64,000 nucleotides of DNA, from the NCBI RefSeq assembly GCF_018390535.1, contig NZ_JAHBBW010000005.1, positions 124,001-188,000 of the forward strand, written 5' to 3'. Made by a program: the position numbers and the translations under genes. This DNA is from Bacteroides propionicigenes (GTDB lineage: Bacteria > Bacteroidota > Bacteroidia > Bacteroidales > Bacteroidaceae). The notes below the pieces were generated by a model. It did no database searches, was not told where the DNA came from, and saw only the letters and a program-made list of their open reading frames with translations. Numbering within the stretch: position 1 is the first letter of the stretch; each line of letters opens with the position of its first letter. Shown one piece after another: positions 59,073-64,000 of the stretch.

Positions 59073-60137
59073 ATGAAGAAAATTATGTTACTACTCCTTT
59101 TCGGAGTAATGGTACTTACGAGTACGGCACAGGAAAAAGTTTACCAAATAGAAGAAATCACCGTTATCAACTATGGGGATGGCCGGATGCTCTTTCGCCT
59201 GAACAATGAAGAAAAGACCCCGCTCAACGGCTCTCACCGCCTGATTGACGGCTATCACTCGGAGTACATTCTCGCTGACTTTAAGGATGGCATGTATCAT
59301 GGTGATTACCGACATTTCAAAGAGAACAAACTACTTGAAGAGTGCCGTTACAAAGAGGGAAACAGGGATGGACTATACAAGCGCTATTATGGTGACGGAC
59401 AGACCGTGCAAAGTGAGCGAACATTTATAGACGGCAAAGTGGACGGCGTGAGCAGGACGTATCACTCGAACGGCAAAGTTGAAACCGAAAAAGTATATAA
59501 GTTAGGAATTGAAGATGGTTATGACCGGCGATACGGCAGCGACGGCGCTCTGACGCTCGACGAATGTTATAAAGACGGTAAACGCGATGGCAAATGGACT
59601 CAACACCTGTCGAGTAACCTCGGTGACATGGTTCGCATCAGCTTCTACAAGAACGGCTTGCCCGACGGTCAGTGGAGCGAAACGTGGAAAGACGGCAAGC
59701 CCCGTAGCAAAAGCAGCTATAAAGACGGCAAAAAAGAGGGTGTCTGGATTAGATATGGTAAAGGCGGCAAACCCGAAAAGTCTACCACTTACAAAAACGA
59801 TGAAAAGAACGGAGAAGAGATTACTTATTTCACTGACGGCACTCCTGAAAAGTCGTCAAACTACCTCAATGGCAAATTGAACGGAGTAACAAAGGAATTC
59901 TATTTTGAATCAGGCAAATGTAAATCGGAATATACTTTCAAGAACGGTAAGCGTGAAGGAGCATATAAACGTTACTTTGATACCGGAAAGTTGCGGGAAG
60001 AGGGTCGTTGTGAAGCTGATAGCGAGGTCTATCGCAAAGAGTATTACGCTAACGGCAAGCTCAAATCGGTTGCCGAGCGAAAGGGCGGAGGTTGGAGTAC
60101 CATTGAAAGATATGATTCGGAGGGTAACAAAGAGTAA
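59073..60137 (+). CDS. exported MORN-repeat (YwqK-type) protein
   Basis: A 354-residue protein with a signal peptide (LLLLFGVMVLTSTAQ) and then about a dozen MORN_2/YwqK-like repeats of 20-25 residues: YKDGKKEGVWIRYGKGGKPE, YKEGNRDGLYKRYYGDGQT and the like. These repeats build a long beta solenoid. Proteins of this sort are sometimes labelled toxin-antitoxin YwqK antitoxins, but that name is weakly based; no toxin gene is evident. It is the first gene of an otherwise unknown rightward cluster. Confidence 0.9.
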   Translation: MKKIMLLLLFGVMVLTSTAQEKVYQIEEITVINYGDGRMLFRLNNEEKTPLNGSHRLIDGYHSEYILADFKDGMYHGDYRHFKENKLLEECRYKEGNRDGLYKRYYGDGQTVQSERTFIDGKVDGVSRTYHSNGKVETEKVYKLGIEDGYDRRYGSDGALTLDECYKDGKRDGKWTQHLSSNLGDMVRISFYKNGLPDGQWSETWKDGKPRSKSSYKDGKKEGVWIRYGKGGKPEKSTTYKNDEKNGEEITYFTDGTPEKSSNYLNGKLNGVTKEFYFESGKCKSEYTFKNGKREGAYKRYFDTGKLREEGRCEADSEVYRKEYYANGKLKSVAERKGGGWSTIERYDSEGNKE

Positions 60138-60160
60138 AAAAGGGAAATTGAAAAAAATAC

Positions 60161-60544
60161 ATGAAACCAGAAACAGCATACAAGTTGGTAGAAAGATTTA
60201 GTCTTACCAATGCAACAATCATGACTATATTTTTTGCTATTCATTCTGATTCTCTTTGGACTGCATTCTGTACCATTGTTACTGTACCAGTAATCGGTAT
60301 TGCTATGATGGCCATGTATGAATCTTCCGCCAATGGCTACACCGAACTGATGAAAAATCTGACAGAAAAGGATAAAAAGGCAATGAGCGATGTCCCTTGG
60401 GATAAGGTAATCAAAGAAGCACGTAATAGATATTTAATGGGGTTAATCGGTATCATGTTTTGCAATATTTTACTTTCTGGGTTAATAATATTTTTCCTAT
60501 GGATAATAATATATGAAGGAAGAACAGTTGTTTTTAGATTATAA
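60161..60544 (+). CDS. small two-helix membrane protein
   Basis: A 127-residue protein I do not recognise. Two hydrophobic segments, about 18-52 (IMTIFFAIHSDSLWTAFCTIVTVPVIGIAM) and about 92-119 (LMGLIGIMFCNILLSGLIIFFLWIII), flank a polar, cytosol-like or periplasm-like loop (EKDKKAMSDVPWDKVIKEARN). It lies 23 bases after the MORN gene and probably shares its transcript. Function unknown. Confidence 0.7.
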   Translation: MKPETAYKLVERFSLTNATIMTIFFAIHSDSLWTAFCTIVTVPVIGIAMMAMYESSANGYTELMKNLTEKDKKAMSDVPWDKVIKEARNRYLMGLIGIMFCNILLSGLIIFFLWIIIYEGRTVVFRL

Positions 60545-60560
60545 AAATCAATTATAATGG

Positions 60561-60812
60561 AAAGATGGGAATAAAACGACGAAAACAACGAGAGGCATTT
60601 TGATAATCATTTATATGATAGTATTATCATTCTTGACTGATAAAGATATAGTTGAAGATGAAAGTCCAATCATGTATTGCTGGTATAAAACCAATACAGA
60701 TGCAGATGCCATGTATATTTATAAACCGGACGAAACGACGAGTGATAAACCTCTTATTAAAGTTCGTTATCATCTGGGCGGAGATAAGCCGGAAATTATT
60801 TATCCTGAATAA
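60561..60812 (+). pseudogene. small membrane protein, start apparently frame-shifted
   Basis: The frame from 60561 encodes KDGNKTTKTTRGILIIIYMIVLSFLTDKDIVED... and ends at 60812 (the part from TTG 60600 is 70 residues), with a membrane helix near the front. The obvious ATG (60557) reads M-E-R-W-E-stop in another frame; adding two bases in the A-run at 60559-60563 would join ATG GAA to KDGNKTT. So the gene may be broken or may use a TTG start at 60600. The product is unrecognised. Confidence 0.45.
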
Positions 60813-61017
60813 CTATCGGTTATAAATGAGGGAAAAGAACGATCTGAATAATCACTTTTAAAATATATATAAAATGCGAACTATTACACGTGAATGCAGA
60901 GTTCTGACCATTATTAGATTAGATTATTATCAAGGATATAATAATTGGAAATGGGAATTTTAATTAAGTGTAAACATTATCAGGGAGATGAATATTAATA
61001 CGGAATTTTAATTTGAC

Positions 61018-62616
61018 ATGTCAGTTATGAGACTAAAAACAGTTATAATCATGGGAGTAACAAGTCTTTTCGGCTTGGTTAGTTGCGCAAAGGCACAGAT
61101 AGGGAAACCGGTTTTCAACTTAGACAATCCGGACTACGGCCTAAACGTAGCCGCTATGATGTCTTCCCTCTTAGATACCACACAGCAGAAGATTGAAGCG
61201 CGGTACAAAGTAGATACCCTTAAATTTTACAACACGGAAACGGATGAACCGTTTCCGCCTTTGGTGGCTTACAGAAACAAGGGAGGCAGTAAAAGAACGG
61301 AAGCCACTTTCCGAGGATTTGACTTTACAGAACTCGGCATGGTAACAACAGAACAAGGCACATTAGTGCAGGTAAAAGGCAAGGGGGAAACAGACGAAGA
61401 AGGTTTCGCCAAGTTGGTGAAAGCAGCCACAAAGAAATACGGAAAACCACATTTTGAGGAGGGAACCGATTTTGAAGGACGACCCAGGCAACTGTACCGC
61501 TGGGAAACAAAGAAAGAATATATCCAGTTATATGCTAAAAGTAACAGCAGTAAAGACACACTTGTCATTGCGACGGCAGGCAATGAAAACGGGCTTGTCA
61601 ATATGGAAAACGACAAGCCGTGTCTGGATGTGACTCTATGGCGATGGAAAAAAGAATATCACGATTGGCTCGTCTTCGAACTGGACTATTGCGTGCTTGG
61701 AGAGGAAGCGCAAAAACTATCCAGCTTGTCCAATATTCAGAGTGCAGAGAATTATACACCGGCATGGGTGAAACCGTTCCTTATTACTGCACATAATCTG
61801 GATGCTTTGGAAAACTCGGGTGGTGTATGGGGTAAAATCGAAACCAGTTTCTATTATCGTATTCCGAACGGTAAAGTAATCGATGAAACCGGTATAACAG
61901 ATTTTGTAGAAATCAACCGTGAGGCTTGCCTTCCTTGCTGGGAGTTTGAAGAGTTTAAGAGCAATTTCAAAGACGGACTTAGCACCACAGCATATATGGC
62001 TCGCCAAATGGAAAAAGGCGTGAAGTTTACGGAACTGATGGAAGACAAAGAGCTGTGCCCCAATATTACGTATTATGGTGAAGCGAGATGGGGAGAAAAG
62101 GTGACAAAATCCGTTATTGTGACGTTTCATTCGAATGGAGATATAGAATGGGCGGAGAGATACTTGACGGAAGATGAAGAACAGCTCCCCCTTGTTGCCG
62201 GTGAAACGAGATTGCGGAGAACAAAGAGACTATCCGGTATTGTGAAGTTTGAACGGAATGAAAAAGGAGATATGGTACTGAAAAGTCCTGATGTGGATGA
62301 ATATGACATATGCGATATGTGCCTCATTATTGATGACAATGTACAAGAACGACTGTACGGAAGGGGATATGATATGGAGTATAAAACAGCGTACATGATG
62401 GAAATACAAGAAGAACTGCGGAAAAGCGGTTTGGATTTGGAGCATACAACAGCACGTCTGGTGAGAATGCCGATAATTCCTTTTGTTTTTTTCACTGACG
62501 GGAAAAAGGATATGTTTATGAATATCAAACAAGGTTACAGTATCTATACTCCTAATGGCCATGAATGGAAAGCAGGCAAAGTTTACCGGCTTTATGATTA
62601 TCTGATAAATTGGTGA
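61018..62616 (+). CDS. probable lipoprotein of unknown function
   Basis: A 532-residue protein I do not recognise. It starts MSVMRLKTVII or three codons later, with a leader ending LVSC (lipobox, Cys of SCAKAQ) or cleaved after AKA. The body is soluble and charged, with WRWKKEYHDWLVFELDYC and a C-terminal half rich in Asp/Glu (DIEWAERYLTEDEEQL; SPDVDEYDICDMCLIIDD). No known catalytic motif is visible. It is in the unknown cluster following the MORN gene, 205 bases from the previous frame; the gap contains only a short 29-codon frame that I do not call. Confidence 0.65.
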   Translation: MSVMRLKTVIIMGVTSLFGLVSCAKAQIGKPVFNLDNPDYGLNVAAMMSSLLDTTQQKIEARYKVDTLKFYNTETDEPFPPLVAYRNKGGSKRTEATFRGFDFTELGMVTTEQGTLVQVKGKGETDEEGFAKLVKAATKKYGKPHFEEGTDFEGRPRQLYRWETKKEYIQLYAKSNSSKDTLVIATAGNENGLVNMENDKPCLDVTLWRWKKEYHDWLVFELDYCVLGEEAQKLSSLSNIQSAENYTPAWVKPFLITAHNLDALENSGGVWGKIETSFYYRIPNGKVIDETGITDFVEINREACLPCWEFEEFKSNFKDGLSTTAYMARQMEKGVKFTELMEDKELCPNITYYGEARWGEKVTKSVIVTFHSNGDIEWAERYLTEDEEQLPLVAGETRLRRTKRLSGIVKFERNEKGDMVLKSPDVDEYDICDMCLIIDDNVQERLYGRGYDMEYKTAYMMEIQEELRKSGLDLEHTTARLVRMPIIPFVFFTDGKKDMFMNIKQGYSIYTPNGHEWKAGKVYRLYDYLINW

Positions 62617-62660
62617 TTAATCATGGAATCACATTATATGAAGTGAGGGGTTAATATCAA

Positions 62661-63539
62661 ATGAAAAAGATAAGCAAAGCAGTTTTTGTATTTGTGTTAT
62701 CCCTGTTTGTTTGCGTGCAAATGGGATGTACACATCATCGTTGTGTCCCATTCAACCGGAAAGGTTGGGACGAATGGGACGGACATTATTATTCCAGAAA
62801 GTTCATGGTTGACGATTTGGTAAATAACCGTCTGAAGGTAGGAATGACTTACCGGGAAATACTGAACCTATTGGGAGAATCCTATTTTGTGAATGAAGAG
62901 GATTCGATGCCCGGCATCCGTTATGAAATAGACATTGAGTATCAACTCCTCGACATTGACCCCTACAAGGGAAAAGACTTATTCATAAAATTCGGTAAAG
63001 ACTCCTTAGTGGCCAGTTATAAACTTATTGAATGGAAATCCGGTTACATACCGGAAGCAGAGAACATATTGGATATACATTACACTGTAACCCAAAGAGG
63101 GCCCGTCGAAGTGGACGATTTGTTAGCAAAAGGATACAAAGTAATCGGCCGCTACAAATTGTACAATCCGCACCCCCGCCCGATAACATCCGCCGATGCT
63201 CGGTTTATCGCCGGAAAATTAAGCGGGTGGCTGAACTCCTCTTATCCTCAAAAGACATTCCGGCTCGCTTTGCAAAACCTCACGGCAGAAAGCATCAGTA
63301 ATCACATGAAATATACGTTTACCATGCTATCTTACAAAAGAATTCTTGAAGGAGACTTTTATTGTCTGAAATTGCAAGCGGACGATAAGGAAACCGTTAG
63401 TATCTATATTGCTAAAGCTCTGTGCGATGACGAGAATTACGACGATACGGAAGAGTGTGTGGTATATCCTTTCTTTACAGAAGCATGGCATGAAAATATA
63501 ATGGATTCTAACCCCTATAAACCGGGAGAATTATGGTAA
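62661..63539 (+). CDS. exported protein with BamE-like N-terminal domain
   Basis: A 292-residue protein with a signal peptide ([17 protein letters not shown]), possibly lipidated at the Cys of QMGC, although the lipobox is atypical. Residues about 50-125 look like a BamE/SmpA-type fold: [22 protein letters not shown] is the telltale LKxGMT...LLGxP pattern. The rest is unrecognised and includes [18 protein letters not shown]. It begins 44 bases after the previous gene. Confidence 0.65.
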   Translation: MKKISKAVFVFVLSLFVCVQMGCTHHRCVPFNRKGWDEWDGHYYSRKFMVDDLVNNRLKVGMTYREILNLLGESYFVNEEDSMPGIRYEIDIEYQLLDIDPYKGKDLFIKFGKDSLVASYKLIEWKSGYIPEAENILDIHYTVTQRGPVEVDDLLAKGYKVIGRYKLYNPHPRPITSADARFIAGKLSGWLNSSYPQKTFRLALQNLTAESISNHMKYTFTMLSYKRILEGDFYCLKLQADDKETVSIYIAKALCDDENYDDTEECVVYPFFTEAWHENIMDSNPYKPGELW

Positions 63540-63557
63540 TTAAAAAAACAGAAAATA

Positions 63558-64000
63558 ATGAGATATAAAAAGACTGTCAGATTGATACTGATATTCGTAA
63601 TCATTGTTGGAAGTATTGGACTCTTTTATTCCAACGTATTGCAACCTCCGTTTATCCACATAAATGACGGTAAACGTTTGGTAAATCCAAGAGGAACAGA
63701 CAGTATTTATATCTATACCGAGGATATATTGGTGGCACATCCTCCTAAGGATACTTTGGAGCGCATGAAGATGATGATAAACTATCATGATACAGCAGGC
63801 TTATCTTTAGCCGATTTAAAAAAACGAGGAGACATTACATTTTATTATATGGGATTTTCGAAAAACACCTGTGCTACCCGGAAATTTTATTTAGAGAAAC
63901 AAAGGAATGTAGAATGCAACAGTAATGAAATCTATATAGGAGATATTTGCATTGTCCGCATGGAAGAAAGTCCTGATAAATGGAAGATTGAGATAAGTTA
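63558..64000 (+). CDS. small membrane-anchored protein, cut at right edge
   Basis: From the ATG at 63558, 147 codons run to the last full codon, and the final two bases are TA, so a stop codon probably spans the edge. The N-terminal helix (VRLILIFVIIVGSIGLFYSN) anchors a soluble domain of about 120 residues (FIHINDGKRLVNPRGTDSIYIYTED; LADLKKRGDITFYYMG). No family recognised. It starts 18 bases after the previous gene, as part of the same cluster. Confidence 0.6.
   Translation, partial: MRYKKTVRLILIFVIIVGSIGLFYSNVLQPPFIHINDGKRLVNPRGTDSIYIYTEDILVAHPPKDTLERMKMMINYHDTAGLSLADLKKRGDITFYYMGFSKNTCATRKFYLEKQRNVECNSNEIYIGDICIVRMEESPDKWKIEIS

Noticed and set aside
59073-60137. YwqK antitoxin of a toxin-antitoxin pair
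   Set aside because: The MORN-repeat match alone does not support the label, and no toxin-like partner is visible beside it.
60874-60963. 29-codon frame between the broken gene and the 532-residue lipoprotein gene
   Set aside because: Too short, no leader or family similarity, and no promoter or spacing to support it.

Overview
The window reads as chromosomal DNA of a Bacteroides-type member of the Bacteroidota. Three things support this. About fifteen intergenic regions carry the Bacteroides -7 box (TAnnTTTG), several with a TTG/TTTG -33 element about 20 nt upstream, and there is no consistent Shine-Dalgarno sequence. The gene content is typical of the group: a complete bat aerotolerance operon, a subclass A2 beta-lactamase, the DUF4295 protein beside L33/L28, and ClpC with HtpG. 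Housekeeping genes dominate; I see no transposase, integrase, prophage or CRISPR array.

Layout. 1-1.9 kb: a NIF3 family protein (cut by the left edge) and a coiled-coil zinc-ribbon protein. 1.9-8.6 kb: a tripartite RND efflux operon followed by a class A beta-lactamase with its own promoter. 8.6-11 kb: a lone HsdR_N nuclease-like domain, AMP nucleosidase and holA. 11-11.9 kb: a long AT-rich non-coding stretch full of palindromes ahead of an XRE regulator. 12.4-18 kb: pyrK-pyrD, trmD diverging from ligA, and dapA. 18-18.5 kb: an unusual hairpin, a 16-bp tandem repeat and two tRNA-Arg(ACG) genes. 18.5-25.8 kb (minus strand): a patatin/outer-membrane-barrel protein, htpG and clpC. 26.2-30 kb: gyrA and a TPR protein. 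30.2-31.7 kb: a universal stress protein and a small DNA-binding protein. 31.9-40.6 kb (minus strand): the bat cluster (moxR, DUF58, a BatD-like gene, batA, batB, batC, batD, batE). 40.8-47 kb (minus strand): an HU-transmembrane-LysM fusion, HU, rimO-ftsY, the L28/L33/DUF4295 operon, pncC and tsaD. 47.1-51.7 kb: tamB. 51.7-57.7 kb (minus strand): ppx, ppk1, a glycosyltransferase and proS. 58-64 kb: a TetR regulator and a cluster of exported MORN-repeat, lipoprotein and small membrane proteins of unknown function, open at the right edge.

How the genes fit together. Efflux pump plus beta-lactamase form an intrinsic drug-defence block. The bat operon builds a cell-envelope complex of two membrane VWA proteins, TPR partners and a MoxR chaperone ATPase. 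PyrK and PyrD form a type 1B dihydroorotate dehydrogenase. Ppx and Ppk1 are opposing polyphosphate enzymes.

Least explained features: (1) a protein joining an HU DNA-binding domain, a membrane span and a LysM domain, which could physically link nucleoid and cell wall; (2) two intergenic arrays, 18 kb apart, with the same design of four 9-bp cores at exact 22-bp spacing, two in one orientation then two in the other; (3) the unassigned exported-protein cluster at 59-64 kb; (4) a terminator-like hairpin whose T-run ends at the start codon of the efflux operon; (5) a dense GGTAC/GTACC palindrome cluster between clpC and gyrA.
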